From Cuneatibacter sp. NSJ-177 (GTDB lineage: Bacteria; Bacillota; Clostridia; Lachnospirales; Lachnospiraceae), in NCBI RefSeq assembly GCF_022867805.1, contig NZ_JALIFO010000002.1:62001-126000 (forward strand): 64,000 nucleotides of DNA, in the 5' to 3' direction. Shown in pieces: positions 17,075 to 25,576 of this stretch (positions within the stretch are counted from its first letter, which is position 1; every line of letters starts with the position of its first letter). Made by a program: the position numbers and the translations under genes. Below the pieces are notes generated by a model. It worked only from the letters and a program-made list of their open reading frames with translations, made no database searches and was not told where the DNA came from.

Positions 17075-17965
17075 GTGAATTTACAGCAACTATATTATTT
17101 TCAGGCCATTGTCAAAGAAGGTAGCTACACCAAAGCAGCGGAGAAACTGAGAATCACCCAGTCCAGCCTCAGCCATTCCATGGCCAATCTGGAGCAGGAG
17201 CTAAAGCTGGAGCTCTTTGAAAAACAGGGGCATCAAATCCGTCCGACCCCGTTTGGAAGACAATTTTTAGATCATGCCGGCCGGGCCATCAAAGAAGTGG
17301 AGGCAATCCGGGAAGAAGCAGAAGCCGCGGTCAATCCCAGGCATGGCCGGATCCGGCTCTCCGTGGCCCACACGATGACCTTTGGTTTTCTGCCCAATAT
17401 GCTGCGGTATTTCCGCCAAATTCCGGAAAATGAAGAGATTCAGTTTGATTTTGTGGAAATGGAATCCAGTTTGGAAGCCATGAAGCAGATCGAGGAGGGT
17501 ACGATTGATCTGGCCTTCGGCGCTAAGATTTTAAAGCCTGGATTTCGCTTTTTTGAAGTGATGCGGGAAGAATTGATTGCGATTGTGATAAAAAATCATC
17601 CGCTGGCGGAGCGGGAAAACGTCAGTTTAAGAGAACTTTTGGCCTATCCTCTGGTCACCTACAGCTATTCCTGCGGCACCAGGCTGATCATTGACCAGAT
17701 TCTCCTGAACCATGGAGTCACCCCTCCTGCCATCAAGGAAGTCAAAAATGAAAAAATGATTGCAAGTATCGTCTCCGCCGGTCTCGGCGTGGGGATCATT
17801 CCGCGGCAGCCGGAGCTGGATTTGTATGATATCTCGGCCGTCACACTGGAAAATCACGCGCTGCGCCGTTCCCTTTACATGATGTGGAATATCAACCAGC
17901 CCATGCCCACAGCGGTGAAAAACTTTCGGGATTTTATTCTGGACGTCCTGAAAACAGAGGATTAG
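17075..17965 (+). CDS. LysR-family transcriptional regulator
   Basis: 296 residues. N-terminal winged HTH MNLQQLYYFQAIVKEGSYTKAAEKL...SQSSLSHS (residues 1-60), then a coiled linker and an effector-binding domain of two subdomains starting near residue 90. Starts at GTG 17075 with AAAGGAGG 6 nt upstream; there is no in-frame ATG near. Divergent from the TRAP operon, so it most likely senses the transported compound or a breakdown product and binds the T-N11-A box at 16728-16750. Confidence 0.92.
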   Translation: MNLQQLYYFQAIVKEGSYTKAAEKLRITQSSLSHSMANLEQELKLELFEKQGHQIRPTPFGRQFLDHAGRAIKEVEAIREEAEAAVNPRHGRIRLSVAHTMTFGFLPNMLRYFRQIPENEEIQFDFVEMESSLEAMKQIEEGTIDLAFGAKILKPGFRFFEVMREELIAIVIKNHPLAERENVSLRELLAYPLVTYSYSCGTRLIIDQILLNHGVTPPAIKEVKNEKMIASIVSAGLGVGIIPRQPELDLYDISAVTLENHALRRSLYMMWNINQPMPTAVKNFRDFILDVLKTED

Positions 17966-17972
17966 CGTTTCG

Positions 17973-18197
17973 TTATATCCCGTTCAGCTGATAGAATTCC
18001 AATATGTGATCCACAAAACGGCTGCATACCTGGGAGCGGAGTTCTCGCTTCGGGGCAATGATAGCCGTATTTCTTTCTATCGGCACCTCCATGCTGACCG
18101 CACAGATATGAGGGCTCTCGATGACCATCCGGCGGGAAAGAATGGAAATGCCGAAGTTTTCAAGGAGAAGAAGCACATTGTCGTGGACGCATGGTAA
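17973..18197 (-). pseudogene. 3' fragment of a second LysR-type regulator
   Basis: The minus strand encodes PCVHDNVLLLLENFGISIL, SRRMVIESPHICAVSMEVPI, then ERNTAIIAPKRELRSQ and RFVDHILEF. This is the last 65-75 residues of a LysR effector domain (the 'G-I-S-I-L-SRR' stretch and 'ERNTAII' strand are family-typical). Directly upstream a TAG is in frame and no HTH domain follows, so the 5' three quarters are gone. It is not a duplicate of the neighbouring intact LysR protein, whose C-terminus differs. Confidence 0.7.
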
Positions 18198-18333
18198 AAA
18201 AACCTATACCACCGGTGTCTTAGTCGTGGGAGGGTGTGAAAAATTCTCAGCAGAACAAAAAACGAATCAAATGGTAAAAACTGCATTTGGAAGCACCTCG
18301 TGCAGTTTACCGCGCAGTCTGCTGGCATGGTAT

Positions 18334-19257
18334 CTATTGTACCTTTCTCTCCGCCGCCCGAATGGTTCTGTGCAGTTCACGGAACAGGACATTGATATCC
18401 ACTGGCTTTGATACAAAGCCGGACATACCTGCAGCCAGGGCCGCATCTACATTTTCCTGAAAAGAGTTGGCAGTCATTGCAATGATCGGTATCGTTTGGG
18501 CGTCAGAACGATCCAGGCTTCGGATGGCTTTTGCTGCATTCAGCCCGTTCATCTCCGGCATCTGGATGTCCATGAGAATTGCCTGAAATTCTCATGGAGT
18601 GCTTGCTTCAAAGCGTTCCACCGCCAATTTTCCGTTTTCCACCCGCTGTATACCGGCTCCCTGGGCTCCCAAAAGTTCCATGGCGATCTCTGCACTCAGA
18701 TCATTGTCTTCCGCAAAAAGAATCCTGACACCGTGCAGAGTCATGTCCGTTTTTTGGCACAGCTCAGGCTGCTGACTATGCTCCCCAAAAGGAAGGGTAA
18801 TCGTAAAATAAAAGGTACTGCCCCGGCCCAGTTCGCTGTACAAAAGCAAATCACCGCCCATGAGCCGCACAATGCTTCGGCTGATGGGAAGCCCCAAGCC
18901 GGTTCCCATGCTCTTGGAGGTGCTGGTTCCCACCTGCTCAAAGCTCTGGAACACACGCTCCTGGCTTTCGGGTGCGATTCCCACGCCGGTATCAATCACC
19001 TGGACCGTCAGCGCCTGATCAGTCCGGCCGGCGGGTGCGCCGTCTACACGAAGCGTAACGCTGCCGCCCTCATAGGTAAACTTGAACGCATTGGACAGCA
19101 GATTCAAAATCACCTGCCTCAAACGGACATTGTCGCCCAGATAAGTTTCCGCACGCACGTTATTCTCGATCTGAAACTCTAAACCACGGCGTTCCGCGTC
19201 CATAGCCAGCATACTTTCAATATTTTCCAGTAGTTCGTCCATGGAGAAGGGCGCACA
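18334..19257 (-). pseudogene. Hybrid histidine kinase remnant, 5'-truncated and interrupted by TGA
   Basis: The minus strand encodes the HATPase half of a sensor kinase (DNVRLRQVILNLLSNAFKF = N box; VIDTGVGI = G1; MGTGLGLPIS = G2), then a receiver domain beginning VRILFAEDNDLSAEIAMELL. In the receiver an in-frame TGA (18594-18592) separates FEASTP from EFQAILMDIQMPEMNG, which carries the phosphoacceptor Asp. The frame then continues through PIIAMTANSFQ and FVSKPVD to the stop. There is no frameshift, only this nonsense codon. Upstream, another in-frame TGA precedes NCAPFSMDELL and no sensor or HisKA domain follows, so the gene is also cut at the 5' end. Confidence 0.85.
18569..18598. repeat. 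Perfect inverted repeat containing the nonsense codon of the kinase remnant
   Basis: 12-bp arms TCCATGAGAATT (18569-18580) and AATTCTCATGGA (18587-18598) around a 6-nt spacer. The TGA stop codon lies inside the right arm; the left arm encodes the conserved LMD of the receiver domain. If the ancestral codon was GGA, the arms would have had exactly one mismatch. Confidence 0.8.
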
Positions 19258-19293
19258 GTTTCATACTCCCCACAAAGTTTAATACACCATTTA

Positions 19294-20343
19294 TTATTCT
19301 GCCTTAATATACCGTGCGCTCCGCGCCTGACCGATCCGCTTAATACTTCCGCTTTTCACCATAGCGCCCAGCACAGCTTCCACCGTAGTTGGGCTGACAT
19401 CCGGCAAGATTTGACAGACTTCTGCCTTGGAAATGGGCGTAAGGCTGTTCAGCACGGTTGCCTCCACACGGGCCTTCTTCGTGATTTTCTTCCCATGCAC
19501 AACGGCAAACCGCTTGTCCAGCTCCTTATAGCACATATACAGCGTGGAAAGAAAGTTTTCTATAAAAGGAAAGTAGCTGTTTTCGTTATTTTCCCAACCT
19601 TCTGAAGATTGACGTAAGGCTTCGTAATAGTAAGCTTTATAGCTGTTAATCTGCGCCTCGAAAGAAACATACTTTCCAGCATCATAGCCGTTTTTATAAA
19701 GCAGAAGCAGGGAAAGTAACCGGGACATTCTTCCATTACCGTCCCGGAACGGGTGGATACATAGAAAATCCAAAATCACACAGGGAATAAGAAGAAGCTG
19801 GTTGATATTGGCGTCATTTCTGGCTTCCAGATACGCCAGTTCCAGCTGCTCCATCGCCTGAGATGTTTCCGCCGCAGGCGTGGGACGAAAACGCACCCGC
19901 CTCTGGCCCTGGGCGTCCACCTCCAGAATCACGTTGTCATCAGTCTTATATTGACCGCCGTACTCATATCCGGCAATGGACATCATCATTTCGTGAAGCC
20001 GTAAAATATCGCTCTGTCGAAAATCCAAATGTTTGTATCCCAGATGGATAGTATTCAGCGCATCCCTGTATCCGGCAATCTCGGCTTCGTTATGATTTAA
20101 GGGAGCACTGTTTTGGTTGACAATCGCGTTGATACGCTCGTCGCTGGTGACAATGCCCTCGATAGCATTGGAGCTTTTGACCGACTGCACCTTGGCAATG
20201 GCCTCCAGTTCTGTAAAAATCCGCGTATACTCCTCCTTCCGCACACCCGCCATGGTTTTCAGCGATGCGATGCTGGAAGTCAGGTTGATAAAGTTTGCAG
20301 GTAGCAAACCATTGTTTAAAAAGGAATAATCAAATATCCTCAT
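19294..20343 (-). CDS. Fic-domain protein with C-terminal winged helix
   Basis: 349 residues. Fic core with the active-site loop HPFRDGNGR (H197-R205), which transfers AMP (or another nucleotide part) onto target hydroxyls. A class II inhibitory motif is present near the N-terminus: SNAIEG (S58-G63), matching S/TxxxE(G/N), so the enzyme is probably self-inhibited. The last ~70 residues (KARVEATVLNSLTPISKAEV onward) look like a winged helix. ATG with GGAGG upstream. It appears intact although both flanks carry gene debris. The palindromic sites in its promoter suggest autoregulation through the winged helix. Confidence 0.9.
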   Translation of the reverse strand: MRIFDYSFLNNGLLPANFINLTSSIASLKTMAGVRKEEYTRIFTELEAIAKVQSVKSSNAIEGIVTSDERINAIVNQNSAPLNHNEAEIAGYRDALNTIHLGYKHLDFRQSDILRLHEMMMSIAGYEYGGQYKTDDNVILEVDAQGQRRVRFRPTPAAETSQAMEQLELAYLEARNDANINQLLLIPCVILDFLCIHPFRDGNGRMSRLLSLLLLYKNGYDAGKYVSFEAQINSYKAYYYEALRQSSEGWENNENSYFPFIENFLSTLYMCYKELDKRFAVVHGKKITKKARVEATVLNSLTPISKAEVCQILPDVSPTTVEAVLGAMVKSGSIKRIGQARSARYIKAE

Positions 20344-20360
20344 TCCATAGCCTCCATTTT

Positions 20361-20394
20361 TCCTGCATATAATTTTACCATATTATATGCAGGA
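20361..20394. promoter_or_regulatory. Palindromic operator over the Fic gene promoter
   Basis: Perfect 12-bp arms TCCTGCATATAA (20361-20372) and TTATATGCAGGA (20383-20394) with a 10-nt spacer; the minus-strand -10 TATAAT (20387-20382) lies in the right arm. A further half-site TTCTGCATATATTA follows at 20417-20430. A bound protein would cover the promoter. Confidence 0.6.
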
Positions 20395-20457
20395 ATTCAA
20401 GCAGTTACACTCTTTTTCTGCATATATTATTTTAAAATATATTCAATAGGCTATGTA

Positions 20458-20560
20458 AAAGGGGCTGTTGCAAAATGACGGATATTCCGTCATGATATGC
20501 TCCCTTCTAGGTAGACAAGTAAAATAATAAAAACTTGTCACTTAGGAGGGAGTATATTTT
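20458..20560 (+). mobile_element. Possible solo insertion-sequence end (IS1182-like)
   Basis: GGGGCTGTTGCAAAATGA followed by an 8-bp palindrome (ATGACGGA/TCCGTCAT, 20475-20493), a second inverted repeat (GACAAGT/ACTTGTC, 20514-20539) and TTAGGAGGGAGTATAT, which looks like a ribosome site with no gene after it. The layout resembles the left end and leader of an IS1182-type element as I remember them, but no transposase or second end is present. Identification from memory only. Confidence 0.35.
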
Positions 20561-20566
20561 TCACTT

Positions 20567-20602
20567 CAAAAAAACCCACAAACATAATGTCTGTGGGTTT
20601 TC
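20567..20602 (-). terminator. Terminator of the rplM-rpsI operon
   Basis: Minus strand AAAACCCACAGACATTATG then TTTGTGGGTTTTTTT: a 9-bp stem with a T-tract, 25 bp after the rpsI stop. Confidence 0.8.
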
Positions 20603-20625
20603 TATACATTGCAATATGCAGCTGA

Positions 20626-21015
20626 TTATCGTTTGCTGAACTGCGGTGCGCGACGTGCAGCTTTGAGGCCGTACTTCTTTCTCTCTTTCATACGAGGGTC
20701 TCTGGTCAGATAGCCTGCTTTTTTCAGGATCGGACGGAACTCCGAGTCTACCTGCAGCAGTGCGCGGGACAGGCCGTGACGGATTGCGCCCGCCTGGCCG
20801 GTAAAACCGCCACCGTGTACGTTTACGACCACGTCGAACTTGTCGCCGGTGCTGGTCGCTTCCAGAGGCTGACGAACCACTACCTTTAAGGTCTCCAGAC
20901 CAAAGTACTCGTCAATGCTTCTCTTGTTGATCGTGATATTTCCATTTCCCGGAACCAGATAAACGCGAGCAATGCTCTTTTTTCTTCTGCCGGTGCCATA
21001 GCATTTGTTAGCCAT
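20626..21015 (-). CDS. rpsI: 30S ribosomal protein S9
   Basis: 129 residues, the normal bacterial length. [17 protein letters not shown] near the N-terminus and the C-terminal tail [14 protein letters not shown], which reaches into the ribosomal P site, are diagnostic. It follows rplM by 24 bp, the conserved order in bacteria. Confidence 0.98.
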   Translation of the reverse strand: MANKCYGTGRRKKSIARVYLVPGNGNITINKRSIDEYFGLETLKVVVRQPLEATSTGDKFDVVVNVHGGGFTGQAGAIRHGLSRALLQVDSEFRPILKKAGYLTRDPRMKERKKYGLKAARRAPQFSKR

Positions 21016-21039
21016 TGTATTTTCCTCCTTCTACCCTGA

Positions 21040-21468
21040 TTAGATTTCCAGCGCTTCCGGCTTCTGAGCCTGCTGCTCATGCTCCGGTCCGGCATATACG
21101 TGAAGCTTCGTCAGCATCTGAGCTCCCAGGGGTCCCTTGGGAAGCATGCCCTTCACTGCCAGTTCCACAACCTTCTCCGGCTTTTTCGCCATCATCTCGC
21201 GAAGGGTGGTCTCCTTCATTCCGCCAACGTACTCGGAATGTCTACGGTAAATCTTCTGATCCAGCTTCTTGCCGGTTACCGTAACCTTGGCAGCGTTTAC
21301 AACAATCACATAATCTCCGGTGTCTATATGAGGAGTGAAAATCGGTTTCTTCTTACCTCTCAATACATTGGCAACTTCCGATGCCAAACGACCTAACGTT
21401 TTTCCCTCGGCGTCGACGACATACCATTTTCTCTCAATTGTCGACGGGCTGGCCATAAAAGTCTTCAT
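21040..21468 (-). CDS. rplM: 50S ribosomal protein L13
   Basis: 142 residues: [18 protein letters not shown] at the N-terminus, YRHSEY-type segment [11 protein letters not shown], and [24 protein letters not shown] near the end. The ATG at 21468 with AAGGAGG is preferred over an upstream in-frame start at 21546 that would add 26 unconserved residues lying in the mRNA leader. Confidence 0.97.
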   Translation of the reverse strand: MKTFMASPSTIERKWYVVDAEGKTLGRLASEVANVLRGKKKPIFTPHIDTGDYVIVVNAAKVTVTGKKLDQKIYRRHSEYVGGMKETTLREMMAKKPEKVVELAVKGMLPKGPLGAQMLTKLHVYAGPEHEQQAQKPEALEI

Positions 21469-21578
21469 GGGGTGAGCCTCCTTAATTTTATCTTTTCTTC
21501 CTATAAAGTGCCTATCATGAAGTGGTTCCGCCCGTTTCCGGGGCATTGGATTTCTGGCGTCTCCACCTGATGCCGCAG
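21469..21578 (-). ncRNA. Structured leader of rplM-rpsI (L13-leader-like)
   Basis: Between promoter and rplM the minus strand can fold with an outer helix ATCA-GGTGG pairing with CCAC-TTCATGAT and an inner stem CCCG-GAAA-CGGG capped by a GNRA tetraloop. L13 in Firmicutes represses its own operon through such a leader. Fold drawn by eye; Rfam match not tested. Confidence 0.5.
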
Positions 21579-21584
21579 TAATAA

Positions 21585-21613
21585 ATTATATTACACTTCG
21601 CGGTGTGTGTCAA
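21585..21613 (-). promoter_or_regulatory. Promoter of rplM-rpsI
   Basis: Consensus sigma-A promoter on the minus strand: TTGACA (21613-21608), 17-bp spacer, TATAAT (21590-21585). Confidence 0.85.
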
Positions 21614-21641
21614 TCCCTTTTTGTGGAAAAAGTGAGGTAAA

Positions 21642-22394
21642 TCACGGGTTGGGGGGATTTTTCAGCTTGATTTCCATCAGGCACAGCCCTTCTGCCGGAG
21701 CCTTGGGACCGGCGAAGGTCCGATCCCTTTTTCCCAAGATTTCTCCGACCTCATCCGGCGTCCAATACCCGGTTCCCACCCGGATCAAAGTCCCCGCGAT
21801 GATCCGCACCATATTATACAGAAAGCCTGTCCCGCTGACGCGGATTTTAATCAAAGGCCCTTCTTTTTTTACATCCAGATCCAAAATCGTCCGGACCGTG
21901 GTCTCCACCTGGGAGCCAGCCGAGCAGAAACTCTGAAAGTCATGTTCTCCGATCAGGTATTCGGCTCCCTCCTTCATCGCCTCCACGTTTAAAGGCGTAT
22001 AAAAAAAATAGGAATACAGGCGGAACACCGGATTGGGGAGTCTTCCGTTATAAATCGTATACTCGTAAGTCTTTACACTGTCACATTTTCTCGGATGAAA
22101 CCGCGGGGGCACCTCCTCGGATTTTTGCACCGCGATATCCGATGGCAGACTTTGATTCACCGCATAACAGATCTTTTCCGCGGGGATTTTGGTCTCGGTG
22201 TCAAACACACAGAGGTTTCCCATCGCGTGAACGCCGGAATCCGTCCGGCTCGCGCCCTGCACCTTGACCGGCTCTTTGAGGAGCCTTGTCAGTTCCCGGT
22301 TCAAAACCTCCTCAATCGTGATGCCGTTGGGCTGAATCTGCCAGCCGCAGTAATGGGTGCCGTCATAGGCAACCGTCAGCATAATCCGCTTCAT
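21642..22394 (-). CDS. truA: tRNA pseudouridine synthase A
   Basis: 250 residues. Makes pseudouridine at positions 38-40 of the anticodon stem-loop. The catalytic aspartate is D52 in GASRTDSGVHAMG, and YDGTHYCGWQIQPN is the N-terminal family motif. The start overlaps the stop of the upstream thioesterase gene as ATGA, so the two are coupled. Confidence 0.95.
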   Translation of the reverse strand: MKRIMLTVAYDGTHYCGWQIQPNGITIEEVLNRELTRLLKEPVKVQGASRTDSGVHAMGNLCVFDTETKIPAEKICYAVNQSLPSDIAVQKSEEVPPRFHPRKCDSVKTYEYTIYNGRLPNPVFRLYSYFFYTPLNVEAMKEGAEYLIGEHDFQSFCSAGSQVETTVRTILDLDVKKEGPLIKIRVSGTGFLYNMVRIIAGTLIRVGTGYWTPDEVGEILGKRDRTFAGPKAPAEGLCLMEIKLKNPPNP

Positions 22395-22831
22395 TGCCCT
22401 GCCCCCCTCCCCTTCGCTTCCGCAGCCCGGAACAGTTCATCGAATTTTGGCGCGCTTCGTTTCAGGGAAACTGGCCGGCCTTCCCGGTTGAGAAAGCAAT
22501 GGCTGCTTGCGCCCAAACAACGCAGTTCGCCGCTTGCCGCATCTTCCACCCGGTAAGAAAGCGTCATCTTCACCCCATTGTATTGCTGAAGGCACAGGCG
22601 GACTGTCACCGTATCACCGAAGTGAACCATGGATTTATACTCCGCTTCGACGGAAAGTACCGGGCTGACGATTCCCTGGGCTTCCATGACATCATAGCCG
22701 AAACCAATCTGATTCATAAAATCGATTCTGGCTTCCTCGAACCAACGGATATAATTGGAATGATGGATGATTCCCATCTGATCGGTTTCATAATACTGCG
22801 CTTTATGCTGATAAGGGACATACGTCTCCAC
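22391..22831 (-). CDS. Acyl-CoA thioesterase, 4HBT/YbgC family
   Basis: 146-residue hotdog-fold protein. The family motif YETDQMGIIHHSNYIRWFEEAR carries the catalytic Asp (D17) and the following His/Asn-Tyr pattern. Hydrolyses acyl-CoA or 4-hydroxybenzoyl-CoA-like thioesters; the physiological acyl group is unknown. GTG start at 22831 with GAAGGAG upstream. First gene of an operon with truA. Confidence 0.87.
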   Translation of the reverse strand: METYVPYQHKAQYYETDQMGIIHHSNYIRWFEEARIDFMNQIGFGYDVMEAQGIVSPVLSVEAEYKSMVHFGDTVTVRLCLQQYNGVKMTLSYRVEDAASGELRCLGASSHCFLNREGRPVSLKRSAPKFDELFRAAEAKGRGAGQ

Positions 22832-22872
22832 GGTAGTTCTCCTTCTGTTCGTTTCTAAAGAATCCGTTTTCT

Positions 22873-22901
22873 ATCCTACCATATAATTTTTGATTTCTCA
22901 A
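22873..22901 (-). promoter_or_regulatory. Promoter of thioesterase-truA
   Basis: Minus strand TTGAGA (22901-22896), 17-bp spacer, TAGGAT (22878-22873). Arranged back to back with the promoter of the aminopeptidase gene. Confidence 0.5.
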
Positions 22902-22920
22902 CGGTTTTTGGCGTCCTTCC

Positions 22921-22950
22921 TTGCGCAGGGCTCCCAAAATAGGGTATAAT
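22921..22950 (+). promoter_or_regulatory. Promoter of the aminopeptidase P gene
   Basis: TTGCGC (22921-22926), 18-bp spacer, TATAAT (22945-22950), 55 bp upstream of the start codon. Confidence 0.55.
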
Positions 22951-23004
22951 AGGAACAAAACCACTTGGCCGGAAGGCCGATGTAAACTCACGGGAGGGTG
23001 TTAC

Positions 23005-24789
23005 ATGAAGAAGGAACTATTGCGCTTGCGGGAGGCCATGGAAAAAAGAGGATTGGATGCCTATCTGATTCCCACCGCAGATTTCCATGGCTCAGAGTAT
23101 GTCAGTGAACATTTTCAGTTCAGAAAATATGTCTCCGGCTTCTCCGGCTCCGCCGGGACTTTGGTCGTCACGCCGGAAGCCGCGGGTCTGTGGACCGACG
23201 GCCGGTATTTTCTCCAGGCCGGGCAGCAGCTTGCCGGGACCGGAATTGATCTTTACCGGATGGGGACCCCAAATACCGAATCCATCCACGAATTTTTAGG
23301 GAGGCGGATGCCGGAAGGCGGCTGTCTGGGGATGGACGGCAGAACCGTATCCTTCCAGATGGGCCGCCACCTGGAAAACATGTTGGAATACAAAAAAATC
23401 ACGCTGGCTTATGAGGAAGACCTGGCCGATGAAATCTGGGAAGACCGCCCGCCGGTTCTGCCGCAGCCGGTCTGGTCTCTGCCGCTCTCCTCCGCCGGAG
23501 AATCCAGAAAAGAGAAACTGGCGAAGGTACGGCAAAAAGTCCAGGACAGCGGGGCCAATTCCCATCTCATCACCGGTCTGGACGACATTGCCTGGCTGTT
23601 CAATCTCCGCGGGAACGACATTCCCTGCAATCCGGTTTTCTTCTCTTACTGCCTGCTGACCCCGGAGAAGACAGAGCTGTTTCTCTATCCGCAGGCGCTT
23701 CCGGAGGAGGTACGCCGGGAGCTGACGGAGGATGGAATTGGTATCCGCTCTTACGAGGAGATCTACCGTGCTTTAGAGGAGCTTCCTTCCTCCTGCCGCC
23801 TTCTCCTTGACAATTCCCGCGTCAATTACCGCCTGAAAAAAACAATCCCCAAGCCAATCCACCGGGTTTTCGGGCCGAATCCGTCCACGCTCCTAAAGGC
23901 GGTAAAAAATCCTACTGAAATTGCCTGCCTGAAGGAAGCCAACCGGAAAGACGGCGCCGCCATGGTGAAATTCCTTTGCTGGCTGAAAGAGACCGTCGGC
24001 AAGGAGCCGGTGACCGAACTCTCGGCAGCCGCCCGCCTGGAAGAATTCCGCCGGGAGCAGGAAGGCTTTCTGGAGCCAAGCTTTGACACAATCGCCGGTT
24101 ACGGTCCCCACGCGTCGGTGATTCACTATAAAGCCACCCCAGAATCAGATTCCCCGCTGGAACCCGAAGGCTTTTTCCTTGTGGATTCCGGCGGACACTA
24201 TCTGGAGGGCACCACCGATATCACCCGCACCATCGTCCTGGGGCCGCTGACGGATGAGAAGCGGGCCCGTTATACCACCGTTCTGAGGAGTATGCTAAAC
24301 CTGGCCGGCGCGCAATTTCCTTATGGCTGCCGGGGGGAGCATCTGGACGTTTTGGCGCGCCGTCCTCTCTGGGAGCAGGGATTGGATTACCGCCACGGAA
24401 CCGGACACGGAGTCGGTTTTCTTTTGAATGTCCACGAAGGCCCCAACCGCTTTGCCTATAACACAGACCCGGAAAGGCCGAGCTGCGTGCTGGAACCCGG
24501 CATGGTGACCACCGATGAACCCGGCTACTATGAGGACGGAGCCTTCGGAATCCGGATCGAAAACGATTTGCTCTGCGTCTCCGGGCCGGAAACCGCCTAT
24601 GGCCGTTTTCTCGCCTTGGAGCCTCTGACGCTCTGCCCTATCGATACGGAAGCCGTTGACCCCTCCCTGATGTCCCGCCGGGAGATCAGCCTGCTGAATC
24701 AATACCATGCGCTGGTATGGGAGCAGCTCTCCGGCCTTCTGCCGGAAAAAGAAAGAGCCTGGCTGCAAGAAGCAACCAGACCCATTTGA
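23005..24789 (+). CDS. Xaa-Pro aminopeptidase (M24, aminopeptidase P family)
   Basis: 594 residues with two creatinase-like N-terminal domains and a C-terminal pita-bread metallopeptidase. The five metal ligands are present: two Asp in LVDSGGHYLEGTTDITRT, His in GTGHGVGF, Glu in TTDEPGYYEDG, and Glu in GIRIENDLL. It removes an N-terminal residue ahead of proline. The three-domain length is that of cytosolic APP1-type enzymes, not the short PepQ. ATG at 23005 with GGGAGG upstream; a longer frame back to 22921 would run into the promoter. Confidence 0.93.
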   Translation: MKKELLRLREAMEKRGLDAYLIPTADFHGSEYVSEHFQFRKYVSGFSGSAGTLVVTPEAAGLWTDGRYFLQAGQQLAGTGIDLYRMGTPNTESIHEFLGRRMPEGGCLGMDGRTVSFQMGRHLENMLEYKKITLAYEEDLADEIWEDRPPVLPQPVWSLPLSSAGESRKEKLAKVRQKVQDSGANSHLITGLDDIAWLFNLRGNDIPCNPVFFSYCLLTPEKTELFLYPQALPEEVRRELTEDGIGIRSYEEIYRALEELPSSCRLLLDNSRVNYRLKKTIPKPIHRVFGPNPSTLLKAVKNPTEIACLKEANRKDGAAMVKFLCWLKETVGKEPVTELSAAARLEEFRREQEGFLEPSFDTIAGYGPHASVIHYKATPESDSPLEPEGFFLVDSGGHYLEGTTDITRTIVLGPLTDEKRARYTTVLRSMLNLAGAQFPYGCRGEHLDVLARRPLWEQGLDYRHGTGHGVGFLLNVHEGPNRFAYNTDPERPSCVLEPGMVTTDEPGYYEDGAFGIRIENDLLCVSGPETAYGRFLALEPLTLCPIDTEAVDPSLMSRREISLLNQYHALVWEQLSGLLPEKERAWLQEATRPI

Positions 24790-24805
24790 TCATTCCTTTT
24801 CCCGT

Positions 24806-25528
24806 CTAACCTCTTTTCAGTACCCGAAGGGCGTCCGCATAGCCAAGCCCCATCCGGCGCCGGACCCCCTCCGGGGAAAAATCCAATGTTCCGTCAAAAA
24901 AATCTCCGATGCTCTCGCTGGGCCGGATCACCAAAAATTCCGCACCGGGAAATTTTTTCTCCGGGACCTCGGCGTGATCCGACAGTAATACAGCGATCAG
25001 TTTTCGATATCCTTTTTCATATAAAGGCCTCACCGGCAGGTTATCCGCCACGCCCCCGTCAATAAAGGGCTGCCCATTGATCTCCACCGGCGGGCAGACG
25101 CCGGGAAAGGCGGAGGAGGCCAGCAAAATCGCGCGACGTTCCGCGCTGCTTTTATCGTTCAGGCAAAAATAGCGGCATTCCTTCGTACCGGCCGGGCAGG
25201 CATTGGCGTAAACTTCAACGGCCCAGCCGGAACTCTCCGGGCCGCCGACTGCCTCTCCCATCCTTCCGATCAGAGCGCCCAAATCCTCCATCGTCACGGC
25301 CTGTTTTGGATCTCCCGTCTGCCTCAGCGGTTTTAAATTCTTCCACGTCTGTTCCGCCCGCTCCAGGTCGCCGCCAGCAAAAAATGCGGCGTTCAGCGCA
25401 CCGATGGACGCTCCGGAGACCGCCTGAATCCGGCCGGTAAAACCGCATTGTTCCATTGCTTTCATTGCGCCGATCTGGTAAGCGCCTTTTCCGCCGCCGC
25501 CGGCCAGCACCAATCCATAAGAATCCAT
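24806..25528 (-). CDS. Patatin-like phospholipase
   Basis: 240 residues. The oxyanion loop GGGGKGAYQIG (10-20), the nucleophile serine S41 in SGASIG (GxSxG) and the dyad aspartate in FIDGGVADNLPV (about residue 156) are all present, so it should be an active Ser-Asp lipid acyl hydrolase. Cytoplasmic, no signal peptide. ATG with AGGAGG. It lies between convergent pepP and the co-directional P-type ATPase; both membrane-related neighbours may be coincidence. Confidence 0.88.
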   Translation of the reverse strand: MDSYGLVLAGGGGKGAYQIGAMKAMEQCGFTGRIQAVSGASIGALNAAFFAGGDLERAEQTWKNLKPLRQTGDPKQAVTMEDLGALIGRMGEAVGGPESSGWAVEVYANACPAGTKECRYFCLNDKSSAERRAILLASSAFPGVCPPVEINGQPFIDGGVADNLPVRPLYEKGYRKLIAVLLSDHAEVPEKKFPGAEFLVIRPSESIGDFFDGTLDFSPEGVRRRMGLGYADALRVLKRG

Positions 25529-25576
25529 TGAAATCCTCCTGTCAGCCGGCTCTGCATTCTCTGCGGGCAGAACCGT

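Noticed and set aside
18077-18328. Open frame of 83 codons on the minus strand between the LysR fragment and the kinase remnant
   Set aside because: Overlaps the LysR fragment in another frame, shows no ribosome site and no family features.
21469-21546. N-terminal extension of L13
   Set aside because: The extra 26 residues are not part of any L13 I know, and the DNA forms the structured leader; AAGGAGG precedes the ATG at 21468.
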